Source: a virus
DNA length: 64,000 bases
Direction: 5' to 3' (one strand)
IMG/VR virus record: IMGVR_UViG_3300017917_002374
Location: 124,001 to 188,000 of that record
This document shows, piece after piece, positions 49,885 to 59,072 of the stretch. Numbering within the stretch: the first letter of the stretch is position 1; each line of letters begins with the position of its first letter. The notes beneath the pieces were generated by a model that was not told where the DNA came from, made no database searches, and saw only the letters and a program-made list of their open reading frames with translations. The translations under genes and the position numbers were made by a program.

Positions 49885-50520
49885 ATGGAAATTGAATGCG
49901 GACCGGAGAATGATAAACGCACTCTAAAAGTATCTTTACCTCCAGTAGAAAAAGTAGGTGTATTTGTAAGCGGGGGTATTGATAGTGCTTTATTATACTA
50001 TCTACTTCTAGCAGAGAAGTATTTTTTACAAAGCAATCACCAGATTTACCCAATAGTAATCTACAGAAAAGAAGGGTCAAAATATTTTGCTGAGCCGGTA
50101 ATTAAAAAAATAAACAGTATTTTTGATCATGCTCTTCCTACAAAACGGCTTGGTAACACAACATTGCCCGAAGTACAACAGGTAAAATCAGCAGTTGAGC
50201 AAGCATTTCGTCTTCCGCCATATTTTCAAAGTGTTTTTATTGGAGTAATACAAAACAGACCAGAGCACGTTGTTGGGTTTGATCCAATACCACTACCCGA
50301 AGAAAAAGATAACGTGCTGATGCCTTTAAAGCATTTAGAAAAAACACATATTGTAGATTTATATTTTAGATTAGGAATTAATCATTTGCTTAAATACACT
50401 CATAGTTGCGATCAAAATGAACAATTATTGTGTCATGTTTGTAATGGATGTAGAGAACGGGCATGGGCGTTTGATCAATTAAATTTACAGGATCCAAGAA
50501 CAAATGAATCTCACACATAA
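49885..50520 (+). CDS. queC: QueC-like 7-cyano-7-deazaguanine synthase
   Basis: 211 residues. PP-loop SGGIDSA at 29-35 activates the substrate with ATP; the C-terminal cysteines 175, 183, 186 and 189 form C-x8-C-x2-C-x2-C, the zinc site of QueC, followed by RERAWAF. Converts 7-carboxy-7-deazaguanine and ammonia to preQ0. It is divergent in the middle, but both signatures are present. It lies 31 kb from queE, in the AT-rich part, and completes the preQ0 pathway. Confidence 0.85.
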   Translation: MEIECGPENDKRTLKVSLPPVEKVGVFVSGGIDSALLYYLLLAEKYFLQSNHQIYPIVIYRKEGSKYFAEPVIKKINSIFDHALPTKRLGNTTLPEVQQVKSAVEQAFRLPPYFQSVFIGVIQNRPEHVVGFDPIPLPEEKDNVLMPLKHLEKTHIVDLYFRLGINHLLKYTHSCDQNEQLLCHVCNGCRERAWAFDQLNLQDPRTNESHT

Positions 50521-51256
50521 CGATAAAGTGCGAGGGTTACAAGTAATTAACCACATCGCATCTATAGTTGGCATATCATTGGCTTTTTATTTTCAAGAAT
50601 GGTACTTGTTCTTAGTGGCTTTACTAGTCTACTGGGCCATTGGAATTTTAGGAATTAATGTAGGATATCATCGCTTGTTAAGCCATAGATCTTTTAAAAC
50701 TCGTCTATGGACTGAAAAACTGTTAAGTGTTATTGGTATACTTACTACTGTAGGTTCTCCACTAGCATGGGTAGCAATACATAGACAGCATCACAGACGT
50801 GCAGAACATCCAGGCGATCCACACAGCCCATATCTAATTGGAAACTTACGGGCATGGTTTGGCATATGGCCTAAAATTAGACTTGATTTAAAACTTATCC
50901 GAGATCTGCGAGAACAAGAATTTCAAAGATGGTTACATAAAAACTATTTTGTTATAATTTTTGCCTATGTTGCTATACTAGCTTGTATCAATCCGTGGCT
51001 TGTTGTTTTTGCTTATTGTTTACCTGCTTGTTTGTGTTTGCATTCTTCAAGTGCGATCATTGTAATTGCTCACAGACATGGATATGTTACTCATAAAGTA
51101 AATGATCACAGTCGTAATAGTTGGATTGCAAATTTGATTACCATGGGCGAAGGTTGGCATAATAATCATCACGCTAAACCATATGCATGGAGCAATTGGG
51201 AAAAATGGTGGGAATGGGACATACCTGCACTGATTATACGAGTTATCAAAAAATGA
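50504..51256 (+). CDS. Fatty acid desaturase 1
   Basis: 250 residues, delta-9 type membrane desaturase that introduces a C=C in an acyl chain. Three His boxes complete: HRLLSH at 56-61, HRQHH at 93-97, and HNNHH near 223-227; DPHSP follows the second box. Four hydrophobic segments. Overlaps queC by 16 bases, ATGA with the next gene. One of four desaturases here. Confidence 0.93.
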   Translation: MNLTHNDKVRGLQVINHIASIVGISLAFYFQEWYLFLVALLVYWAIGILGINVGYHRLLSHRSFKTRLWTEKLLSVIGILTTVGSPLAWVAIHRQHHRRAEHPGDPHSPYLIGNLRAWFGIWPKIRLDLKLIRDLREQEFQRWLHKNYFVIIFAYVAILACINPWLVVFAYCLPACLCLHSSSAIIVIAHRHGYVTHKVNDHSRNSWIANLITMGEGWHNNHHAKPYAWSNWEKWWEWDIPALIIRVIKK

Positions 51257-51870
51257 ACGCTATCAAATTAAAAAAACAATTTGATTTGCACTCGTATCAA
51301 CTTGAGGGCTTAACAACACAATTTGGTCTTATTGTTAACGGTGTCTATCGCGGAATAAGATATTTTAAGGTACAGGACAAAGCTGCTCTTAAGTTACTAG
51401 ATATGATTCCTGAGCGATATCAATCAAATTTTGATTTTAGTTGGGTTGAAATTAATTGCAAGATTCCCATACATGTGGATTCTATAAACCAAAGTGTGAT
51501 TAATATATATTACAAGACCGGTGATGCAGTAACTAACTTCTATAAACCAAAAGTTAAAAATAGTTATTATTTTGATCAAACAAACGCATACCATCACAAC
51601 GAGGTTGATCAAGAATCCACACAATGGTTTCAAGAAGAAAATGTTGATTTAGTTGAAAGTTTTATAGCTCACGAGAAAGACGGCTGGGTATTAAATACTT
51701 CACAGCCTCACAGTGTCAACCCATCAAATATTTTAAACGGCGAAACCTTTGAAGTTAACGGCGTTATATATAGCTGCGATATTTTTCGAACTTTTGTTCA
51801 AATTTACACCGCGACTTATCAATTTGATCAAGTCTGCGAAATGCTTCAAGCTACAGGATACATTGACTAA
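51253..51870 (+). CDS. 2OG-Fe(II)-oxygenase-like protein
   Basis: 205 residues starting MNAIKLKKQF at an ATGA junction. PIHVDSINQSVINIYYKTGDA near 72-92 supplies H-x-D, and NTSQPHSVNPSN near 152-163 a possible distal His; the strand pattern matches small 2OG oxygenases of phages. It sits between two desaturase genes (TAATG with the next). Substrate unknown. Confidence 0.6.
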   Translation: MNAIKLKKQFDLHSYQLEGLTTQFGLIVNGVYRGIRYFKVQDKAALKLLDMIPERYQSNFDFSWVEINCKIPIHVDSINQSVINIYYKTGDAVTNFYKPKVKNSYYFDQTNAYHHNEVDQESTQWFQEENVDLVESFIAHEKDGWVLNTSQPHSVNPSNILNGETFEVNGVIYSCDIFRTFVQIYTATYQFDQVCEMLQATGYID

Positions 51871-52637
51871 TGAAAAAATACGGTAAAAACTTTTGGATGT
51901 GGTTCCTTCCTGCACATGTGTTAGGATTATTAGGTTTATTTTATGCGCTGGATAACCTATTAACTCTTTTTTTTCTTTGGTTTGTTATAGGTGTTGTTGG
52001 CAACGGCGTGGCAGCACATAGATATTTCGCGCACGGTCAATTTAAAACTTGGAAACCAGTTCGCTGGGGCCTCGCACTATTAACAACCCTAGGAGGCATT
52101 GGGCCTATTAGTTATTGGACTATTCAACACAAAGCTCATCACCTTTTTTCAGATACAGAGCTTGACCCTCATTCTCCTAAACACAAAAACATATGGCAAG
52201 TATTTTACTCATGGACTTTTCCCCAGGGACAAAATCAACAAGAATACCTCAAACATCGTTGGGCAAAGGTACTAGCAGCAAGACAAATGCGCGATCCTAT
52301 GTTTAGATTTTTTCATAATCACCATTACACTATTATCTACTTGTTCTGTTTATTGTTATTTGTAATAGATCCGGTACTACCATTAATCTATTGCTTGGCT
52401 TATGCAATAGACTTTTTTAAATTAGGTCTGATTAATTTTGTATGTCATAACTATGGCTATAAAAATTTTATTGGCAACGATTCAAGTACAAATAACTTAT
52501 GGCTTGGGTGGCTTACTCTAGGATTTGGATGGCATAATAACCATCATGCCAATCCTGGAAAATTAGTGCTTCAAGAAAAATGGTGGGAAATTGATATTGA
52601 AGGATATATAGGTAAACTATTATCTAAAAAATCATAG
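51870..52637 (+). CDS. Fatty acid desaturase 2
   Basis: 255 residues. His boxes HRYFAH near 50-55, HKAHH near 89-93 and HNNHH near 224-228, with DPHSP after the second. Multi-pass membrane protein. Divergent from desaturase 1, so not a recent duplicate. TAATG coupled to the oxygenase-like gene. Confidence 0.93.
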   Translation: MKKYGKNFWMWFLPAHVLGLLGLFYALDNLLTLFFLWFVIGVVGNGVAAHRYFAHGQFKTWKPVRWGLALLTTLGGIGPISYWTIQHKAHHLFSDTELDPHSPKHKNIWQVFYSWTFPQGQNQQEYLKHRWAKVLAARQMRDPMFRFFHNHHYTIIYLFCLLLFVIDPVLPLIYCLAYAIDFFKLGLINFVCHNYGYKNFIGNDSSTNNLWLGWLTLGFGWHNNHHANPGKLVLQEKWWEIDIEGYIGKLLSKKS

Positions 52638-54080
52638 ATTAAAAATCATAGTTTTGTAGATTTCAAATAATCGTTTTTTATCTCTTGCGTATTGACGCCA
52701 GGGTAGATCACTGGCAGGTATGTTTTTTAAATCTTTAATGTCGTAGCCATAACTTAATAAGGCAAATAAAAACCAAGTTGACGGTGTATTTTTTCCATAT
52801 AGTCCATGTGCGTTAAATTCTTCTGCAAGCTCTAATGCTTTAGAATATGTAAAATTGTCATTATACCAGTGCCCGTCACTGTCAATAGTATATCCGTATT
52901 GTGCAAAATTTATATCAAACTCGCTTTTGTAATGCGTGTCTGATCTAATGAACAGCGGAAACCATACATCATTAATAGGTGATTGTTGGCACCATTCGTG
53001 TGTTTGTCTAATGGTATTTTCTGTATCGTGTGGTAATCCTATTATAAAACTACAAGTGATAGGTATTTCTTTTTTCCACTGATTATCGTGCAAATCAAGT
53101 AAAAAATCTTTGACTTTGGTTGGACTCATTCCTTTACCAATTACTTTACCAGTGCGATGATTCAGAGTCTCAATTCCAAAAAATGCAGATCCAAGCCCCA
53201 TTTCATAAAGCAAATTTATTTGTTCTTTGTGATGATAAATTAAATCTAATCTTAAGTAAGTAACAAACTTAATTTTAAAAGGTAAAGATGTAATCGCTTG
53301 ATGCAATCTCTCTAGTTTGAATGTACTATCGTTAAATGTATCGTCAGTAAAATAATAATTTGTAGTTCCATATAATTCGTAGTTTTTAACTAACTCATTC
53401 TTAATGTGTTCTGGATCTCGTAGATAATCAAATTTCTTTTTTCCATTAAGTGGATAAGCACAAAACTTACATTTAAAAATACAGCCTCTACTAATTTCTA
53501 TTGGTAAAGTTTCTTTAGGCAACACACAGTCGTGCTTGTGCCATTTATGATCCATGTGTTCAATATCAAAATGATCCGCGGCACCGTCTATAATACTAGT
53601 AGTACCTTGCATGGGCCAAATTCTTTTTGTTTTTTTCTTGATATTGATCAAATATTCTACAACACTTTGTTCACTATATCCATGAAAAATTGCATCAAAC
53701 AAACTATCATTTTTAATCTGATGACTTTGTGCACCACCTGCTAATAATTTTAATCCAGGATATTTGGATTTAATTTGTTCTAAACTTTGACGTATTGTGG
53801 TAGGAATAACTGTTTCAAAATTACGATCAGCACTAATAAATTTTTTCTTAGTGGTTTCGTTAAAATAGAAACTAGTAGATACCCCAATAGCCAGAGTGCT
53901 TTGATCAACAAACTTATCCAATAAACTATTGATTTCTTCTAGACTAAAATGATCAGTAAAATCAATCACCTGGCAGCTGAATCCGTGATCACGGCAATGT
54001 GAGGCCACTTGGTAAGCTCCAATAGATCTTTGCCAAACAGGACCAGCTGTGTTTGTTAGTATAACCAAATCAACGGACAT
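52632..54080 (-). CDS. B12-binding-type radical SAM protein
   Basis: 482 residues. ISRGCIFKCKFCAYPL near 195-210 holds CxxxCxxC; the N-terminal part (about 1-170) has the alternating pattern of a cobalamin-binding-like domain (LAIGVSTSF, LKLLAGGAQSH), although no DxHxxG is seen. FFGIETLNHRTGKVIGKGM and TCSFIIGLPHDTENT are typical of B12-type radical SAM enzymes. Could install methyl groups or rearrange acyl or peptide substrates. Converges with desaturase 2, overlapping by 6 bases. Confidence 0.82.
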   Translation of the reverse strand: MSVDLVILTNTAGPVWQRSIGAYQVASHCRDHGFSCQVIDFTDHFSLEEINSLLDKFVDQSTLAIGVSTSFYFNETTKKKFISADRNFETVIPTTIRQSLEQIKSKYPGLKLLAGGAQSHQIKNDSLFDAIFHGYSEQSVVEYLINIKKKTKRIWPMQGTTSIIDGAADHFDIEHMDHKWHKHDCVLPKETLPIEISRGCIFKCKFCAYPLNGKKKFDYLRDPEHIKNELVKNYELYGTTNYYFTDDTFNDSTFKLERLHQAITSLPFKIKFVTYLRLDLIYHHKEQINLLYEMGLGSAFFGIETLNHRTGKVIGKGMSPTKVKDFLLDLHDNQWKKEIPITCSFIIGLPHDTENTIRQTHEWCQQSPINDVWFPLFIRSDTHYKSEFDINFAQYGYTIDSDGHWYNDNFTYSKALELAEEFNAHGLYGKNTPSTWFLFALLSYGYDIKDLKNIPASDLPWRQYARDKKRLFEIYKTMIFNL

Positions 54081-54138
54081 AATTTTTGTACTTGCGAAGT
54101 GAGAGTATAACTACTTATAACAAGAACGAGAAAGAAAA

Positions 54139-54801
54139 ATGAAACTAGCACTTATTACCGGCGGTACCAAAGGTATCGGAAAAGCCATTGCTGAAGTTCT
54201 AAAAAATGAATATGAAGTTGTCACTGTTGGTAGATCTAATTCTGCTACAGAACCGGGTGATCTTAATGATAAAAATTTTAGACATTATCTAGCTACTAGG
54301 TATACCCCCGATGTGTTTGTCAATAATGCAGCACTTTTATCTTATAACCTTGAAACCATGATCAACATGAACGGTATCATAGCTGTTGATTTACTTTTTA
54401 GGTTCTACGAAAAAATGCCTAGCGGTAAAATAATTAATGTGAGCAGTATTAGTGCAGAAAAAAACTTTTTAGCAAAAGAACCTGAAATACGCATTGCTTA
54501 CGCAACTGCTAAAAAATATTTAAAAGATGTTTCTCTAGCTTTATCTTATAGTAAAAACAAACCAGTTAAGGTTATGTGCGTCAGTCCTGCTGCTACTGAT
54601 ACTGACATGATAAAATCTATTTCTAATAACTATCAACCACTTGAAGAACACTATACCAACTACGATTGGAATACAAGTATTTGTTGGACTAGGCCGCACG
54701 AAGTTGCAAATATTGTTAAATGGATGATTGATCAACCAGAATGGATTAATATTCCCGAACTAGTAATTGATAACCATTATTCAAATGCAATTAATTGGTA
54801 A
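54139..54801 (+). CDS. Short-chain dehydrogenase/reductase, FabG-like
   Basis: 220 residues. TGGTKGIGKAIA at 7-18 (NADP(H) site), NVSSISAE near 109-116 (catalytic Ser) and YATAKK near 132-137 (Tyr/Lys). Pattern is that of 3-oxoacyl-ACP reductases and related SDRs, though the substrate is not certain. Its place between desaturases, carrier protein and hydroxylase fits an acyl-modifying role. Confidence 0.85.
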   Translation: MKLALITGGTKGIGKAIAEVLKNEYEVVTVGRSNSATEPGDLNDKNFRHYLATRYTPDVFVNNAALLSYNLETMINMNGIIAVDLLFRFYEKMPSGKIINVSSISAEKNFLAKEPEIRIAYATAKKYLKDVSLALSYSKNKPVKVMCVSPAATDTDMIKSISNNYQPLEEHYTNYDWNTSICWTRPHEVANIVKWMIDQPEWINIPELVIDNHYSNAINW

Positions 54802-56685
54802 TTATAAATCCCAAAAAAACAATCTATCTTCTGGAGATTTTGAATCAAAAAAAGTTTTTTGCGCTTGTATTTGAATTTTTTCCAAAACTCCTTCTTTTAA
54901 AGTCACATTGTCATACACATAGTATAGATATAAATCATTACTGTAAGTCACGCTGTGGGGAGTATAAGCGGCATTAAAAATTAAAACACTGGATCTTGCA
55001 TGTGTTTGAATTGTGCAAGGTTCAATATTTTCTACATAAGAATTTAATAAATTAGGGTTTGTATAATAACGTGAAAACAACGGATCGGTTTCGCTGATTG
55101 GATCATAAAAAGAGTAAGTAACTGGTTTGTCAAAAAATGTTAATCTAACAATAAATGTAATTGTATATTTTTTTACATCACTAAATCGGTGGGTATGAAC
55201 ATTGATTTGTTTTCCTAAACTATTGTGCCCAACAAGAACTGCGGAATGTTCACAGTCATAAATGTATTCTTGTGCCATTTGTTCCACTTGATGGCTTAAC
55301 TTTGTTAATCTATGATATATAAATGGTTCTTTACCAATCGCAAATTGTAATGCATGTTCAAAATCATATGTTAATAAATCTGGAAAATCTTTCATTGATT
55401 TTTGACTCGGGTCAAGACGAACTATATCACTGGTTCTCTTTTTAAAATACCTGGCTCCATCTATACCAACATTCTTAAATTTTCCTTGACCAATATACTG
55501 TTGAACTTTTCCCAAAGGAACAATGTTTATTACAAACCAATAAGCAAAATAAGGAATAAAAACCCAGTCTATCAACACATTTGCATCAGGATATGTGGTT
55601 TCTAGGAACTCGCTTGTATACCCATCAGAGGATGTGTAACGATAAAAATCAACTGATTTATCTAGATAGTTTTTTTGCAATCTATCAATCATGTTTTGAT
55701 ACTGTTCACTAGTTCGTTTAGAAAAGTCATAGTAAGAATTTTGATTCCAGAAAATCACTCTTAACTCTGATCTCAGCTGATCAAAACTTTGATGTTCTTC
55801 AACTGCTAGAACTTCGGGCGCAGTTAATAAAAGTGTGTACAGATCTTTTACATCTTGCTCAGAATGAGTTTGTTCAATTAATTCTTTCTTGTGTGTAACA
55901 TTGTATACCGTGTATCTTTCTTGGTTGTTATAAACTTTTTTAGGATTATATTTGGTTACACTTGATTTCAAGAGCTTGTTATACTTGTTTATATCAGGTA
56001 TACCGCTGACTACCATTAGTATTTTTGATTTTCCTTTGTGATCTGCTCCGTGCAAGAAAGCTCCGTTGTTAAAAGCAAAAGAATTTGTATCGTCGGGCAA
56101 GATTACATAATCAAGTTTTGTGTCATTACCTTTATTCTTTGCAACATAAAAAGTTGGATCAGAGTTTTCGTCGTAGATAATACTTCTACATGACAATGGT
56201 AAATTGTAAGTCCAATCTTGATCTCTATGCAAGTCAACCGGTCTTGTGTTTGACCAAAATCTTATAAAAAAGATTTCTTTATAAGGAAATAATTCAAATA
56301 CTTGTTCGTATAACTCAGGAAATATTTTTGTTGCATCAACATTGTGATTTGCAATAGTGTTTGTTCCAAACCATTGTTTTGCTGAAGGAGATCTATAAAT
56401 TTCTAAGGTACGCCAATAAGGATTGTGCCAACTGCTTTGATTATCATTTTTGTCAGCATACTCATCAAATGATTCTATTTGTCGTAAACCTGGTATAGAA
56501 TTTTTTTTAAAATAATCTACAAAATGTTCTATGTCTTTAGGTAAAATTTTTTCAATAGCCAAAGGCATCCAGGGAATATCACTATATTCCCTTTCTAAAT
56601 TAATAAATTGTTGTTGCGTTTGACTGTCTAGCCAAACTGTCTGTGGAGTAGGTTTGCCCGAATGATCAAGCGGGGTCTGGATCAT
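54802..56685 (-). CDS. Double-domain 2OG-oxygenase-like protein
   Basis: 627 residues. The N-terminal half has PVDLHRDQDWTYNLPLSCRS near 149-168 (H-x-D) and FLHGADHKGKSKILMVVSG near 210-228 (distal His and Lys/Arg); the C-terminal half has INVHTHRFSDVKKYTITF near 490-507 and a closing FNAAYTPHSVTYS near 573-585. It looks like two jelly-roll oxygenase-type domains with a linker. No known family match; the second domain's metal site is unclear. Overlaps the next minus-strand gene by 20 bases. Confidence 0.55.
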   Translation of the reverse strand: MIQTPLDHSGKPTPQTVWLDSQTQQQFINLEREYSDIPWMPLAIEKILPKDIEHFVDYFKKNSIPGLRQIESFDEYADKNDNQSSWHNPYWRTLEIYRSPSAKQWFGTNTIANHNVDATKIFPELYEQVFELFPYKEIFFIRFWSNTRPVDLHRDQDWTYNLPLSCRSIIYDENSDPTFYVAKNKGNDTKLDYVILPDDTNSFAFNNGAFLHGADHKGKSKILMVVSGIPDINKYNKLLKSSVTKYNPKKVYNNQERYTVYNVTHKKELIEQTHSEQDVKDLYTLLLTAPEVLAVEEHQSFDQLRSELRVIFWNQNSYYDFSKRTSEQYQNMIDRLQKNYLDKSVDFYRYTSSDGYTSEFLETTYPDANVLIDWVFIPYFAYWFVINIVPLGKVQQYIGQGKFKNVGIDGARYFKKRTSDIVRLDPSQKSMKDFPDLLTYDFEHALQFAIGKEPFIYHRLTKLSHQVEQMAQEYIYDCEHSAVLVGHNSLGKQINVHTHRFSDVKKYTITFIVRLTFFDKPVTYSFYDPISETDPLFSRYYTNPNLLNSYVENIEPCTIQTHARSSVLIFNAAYTPHSVTYSNDLYLYYVYDNVTLKEGVLEKIQIQAQKTFFDSKSPEDRLFFWDL

Positions 56686-57052
56686 TGAAAATTTGATCGT
56701 AACTTATTCTTTGTTCCTCAAGAATACGAGGATCGTCTGACGCCCATGCATAATCATCTTCTGGCGGATACAGCCTATGAAATTCAATGCCCATGGTTTG
56801 CATGTATTCTTCCATTGCTCGCTGTAATTCTAAATGTTCAGTTTCGTGATCTTTGTGCCAAGAATCATAAGATTCTTTTGATTCCCAAACAATATAAATC
56901 TGAGCATAGCTTTTATCTTCTGATCGATAGTATAAAATGTCCAAAACTCTAGGATCAGCAAAAATAGTAGATCCTAGCTCTATTGGGCCCAAATAATGTT
57001 CAAGCAACACGTCTGCGCCTGGCTTTTCATAAGTTTGTTTAACAACGTACAT
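56666..57052 (-). CDS. ABM-like dimeric alpha/beta barrel protein
   Basis: 128 residues. VLDILYYRSEDKSYAQIYIVWESKESYDSWHKDHETEHL (about 36-74) fits the antibiotic-biosynthesis-monooxygenase fold: beta strands, an aromatic-rich helix and a final helix. May oxidise or bind a small hydrophobic substrate. Acidic C-terminus. Confidence 0.58.
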   Translation of the reverse strand: MYVVKQTYEKPGADVLLEHYLGPIELGSTIFADPRVLDILYYRSEDKSYAQIYIVWESKESYDSWHKDHETEHLELQRAMEEYMQTMGIEFHRLYPPEDDYAWASDDPRILEEQRISYDQIFNDPDPA

Positions 57053-57078
57053 AAACTTTCCTTGTGGATATATTGGAA

Positions 57079-57085
57079 CTAAATA
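57079..57085 (+). promoter_or_regulatory. Candidate late-promoter box CTAAATA in a divergent gap
   Basis: Lies 26 bases before ATG 57112 in the gap between the minus-strand gene at 57052 and the plus-strand gene at 57112. The complement of the same motif (TATTTAG, 57095-57101) could serve the minus strand. Confidence 0.45.
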
Positions 57086-57111
57086 TCTTTACAACTATTT
57101 AGTGCTATGGA

Positions 57112-57585
57112 ATGTTTTTAAATTATCTTTATCATTGGCCAAAAATTCCGCTAGAACTGCATCAACAAGTCTCACATATAATTACAAACGAACAAGACGA
57201 ACTAGATAAGTTTGTAGGAAGTTTTTACGCTCCTTATAAACTATTTCCGATTACAGGAGAGTTGGGCAACTGGTTAAAATCAAATTTGCCTATGAAATTT
57301 GGATCTTGTTTTCACATACATGTAATCACCGATGATCTTGTGGTTCATAAAGATTACATGCAAGAAAAATATAAAGTAAACTATATATTTGAAACTGGCG
57401 GAAGTTTAGTGCGCACAAACTTTTACAACGATAATCAAATACTAGTAGAGTCTCACCAAGTATCGCCTTACGAGTGGCACTGGTTTGACGGTACTACATA
57501 TCATAATGCAACTAATATTGAACCAGGAAAAAAACGTATTGCAATAACTTTAGGAACTAATGATGTTGACAGTTTTGACCTATGA
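57112..57585 (+). CDS. 2OG-Fe(II)-oxygenase-like protein
   Basis: 157 residues. VVHKDYMQEKYKVNYIFETGG near 77-97 gives H-x-D (His79, Asp81), TTYHNATN near 129-136 the distal His, and GKKRIAITLG near 140-149 the Arg that would bind the 2OG carboxylate. Small jelly-roll type. Substrate unknown. Confidence 0.65.
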   Translation: MFLNYLYHWPKIPLELHQQVSHIITNEQDELDKFVGSFYAPYKLFPITGELGNWLKSNLPMKFGSCFHIHVITDDLVVHKDYMQEKYKVNYIFETGGSLVRTNFYNDNQILVESHQVSPYEWHWFDGTTYHNATNIEPGKKRIAITLGTNDVDSFDL

Positions 57586-58162
57586 ACATTTGGATCTTTT
57601 TTTAGAATTAAAAAAGAACAATCCAGGGCAGTGGAAATTAGGAATAGCGTTTGAACAAACAGTAGATAATTCTAGATTTTTTCTTGAACGATTGGTATCA
57701 GAAAAAGCATTTAGTGTTGGATGGATAGAAGATGGCAAATTACTTAGTATGTCAAGTATGCACGATCTAGATAATCAAACCTGGGGCTGGCTATACTATG
57801 CTAACGTCGCACAATCTTATATGAATTTTTCGCGCAATCATGGACTAGAAGTAATTAACGAGATGTTTAAAGAAGCTGCTAAAAGAAAGTACAGTACTTG
57901 TGTTACTCTTGTGCGAGACGATTTTGCATCAATTACTAGCGATGCAGTTGGAAAGATGCAGAAAACTATCGCATCCTGGCATGACCAAGTACCAGAAATA
58001 AAAAAATATCATTGGGTTGATGAAGCTAAAATTCCCGCCAATTCATTTTCAAAATTGTTTTATGTGTCTTGGATGATGGGTTTTAGAACATGGCCTGTAA
58101 ATCTTAGAGTAAGACTGGGATTTTTAAAACAAGAATTTCGTAACGAAATTTTATTTTCTTAA
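57560..58162 (+). CDS. Acetyltransferase-like protein
   Basis: 200 residues. The middle part (AFSVGWIEDGKLLSMSSMHDLDNQTWGWLYY, about 50-80) and later strands suggest a GNAT-like fold, but the acetyl-CoA P-loop is not clear. Overlaps the oxygenase gene by 26 bases. Confidence 0.5.
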   Translation: MMLTVLTYEHLDLFLELKKNNPGQWKLGIAFEQTVDNSRFFLERLVSEKAFSVGWIEDGKLLSMSSMHDLDNQTWGWLYYANVAQSYMNFSRNHGLEVINEMFKEAAKRKYSTCVTLVRDDFASITSDAVGKMQKTIASWHDQVPEIKKYHWVDEAKIPANSFSKLFYVSWMMGFRTWPVNLRVRLGFLKQEFRNEILFS

Positions 58163-58603
58163 GCATTGCCGAGTCTTGAAACAAATATCCCATATAGGCC
58201 AAAAAAGTCCAAAATTTACTTTGCTATTAACATGATGTAGTAAATGCCATTTTCCGCTAGTTAACCAGGGGTATATTGAAAAATTTTTGTTGTGTTCTAT
58301 TCTTTCTTGCAACAACGAAGCCCACAGATAATAAAAAATAAGTATCCACCAATGACCAGTAATCCAACTAAAAATGACTGTGGGAATCACTTCTGTTATC
58401 CATAAATCAGCGGTGCTTTTATAGGTATCATTGAATAATAATAAGTTATTCCAATGCCATTTGGTATGATTTAGATTTATATATTTGTGATGATCCCAAT
58501 GCCAAGATCGTAACATGGGTATCTTATGCACTGCTCTGTGAATCCAATACAACACAAAAGTCCAGAGTAAAAATATAGATATAAAATTAAAACTTTTTTC
58601 CAT
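58151..58603 (-). CDS. Fatty acid hydroxylase / sterol desaturase family protein
   Basis: 150 residues. His clusters HRAVH near 22-26, HWDHHKY near 35-41 and HLLHH near 123-127 (HNKNFSIYPWL before) match the fatty acid hydroxylase family, which hydroxylates or desaturates acyl chains at a di-iron site in the membrane. Shorter than typical members (about 200-270), so it may be a minimal form. Converges with the acetyltransferase-like gene (12-base overlap). Confidence 0.82.
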   Translation of the reverse strand: MEKSFNFISIFLLWTFVLYWIHRAVHKIPMLRSWHWDHHKYINLNHTKWHWNNLLLFNDTYKSTADLWITEVIPTVIFSWITGHWWILIFYYLWASLLQERIEHNKNFSIYPWLTSGKWHLLHHVNSKVNFGLFWPIWDICFKTRQCLRK

Positions 58604-59072
58604 ATACCATAATTGATGCTTTTGGCCCAGAATAGCTAGTAGGCTGATTATCTTTAATTTTTATTACATCCTTATTTTGAACTGATACCAAACTCATAGT
58701 TCGTTTAGCTCCTAGTTCTTTTGATTTTTGAAGATAATAAGGAAAACATAGCTTACTAATTCCTGTACCACGTTCTTCGGGTAAAGAGAAAGCCGTTACT
58801 AACATTGAAACTTTATCTTCAGTGATAACAAAAGAAAGTCCACTTAATACCTTGTGATGTGCATCTTGAGCATATACCGCATGACAAGAACTTAACTGTT
58901 CCCAATAAAAACCTTGAGTTCCTAGATTGTTCCTTAACAGTTCTGCATAAGTGTTAAAAAGTAAACCCAAAGCAGGACTTTGTACTATTTTATTGGCAAA
59001 GTATATATTAATATCTTTAAGATTTTTATCTTTTGTTGATTCTAATAATATAACATCATGCAGCATCTTCAT
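58587..59072 (-). CDS. GNAT-like acetyltransferase
   Basis: 161 residues. LVTAFSLPEERGTGISKLCFPYYLQKSKELGAKRTMSLVS (about 91-130) has the GNAT P-loop-like RGTG and following helix. May use acyl-CoA or acyl-ACP. Overlaps both minus-strand neighbours. Confidence 0.65.
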   Translation of the reverse strand: MKMLHDVILLESTKDKNLKDINIYFANKIVQSPALGLLFNTYAELLRNNLGTQGFYWEQLSSCHAVYAQDAHHKVLSGLSFVITEDKVSMLVTAFSLPEERGTGISKLCFPYYLQKSKELGAKRTMSLVSVQNKDVIKIKDNQPTSYSGPKASIMVYGKKF

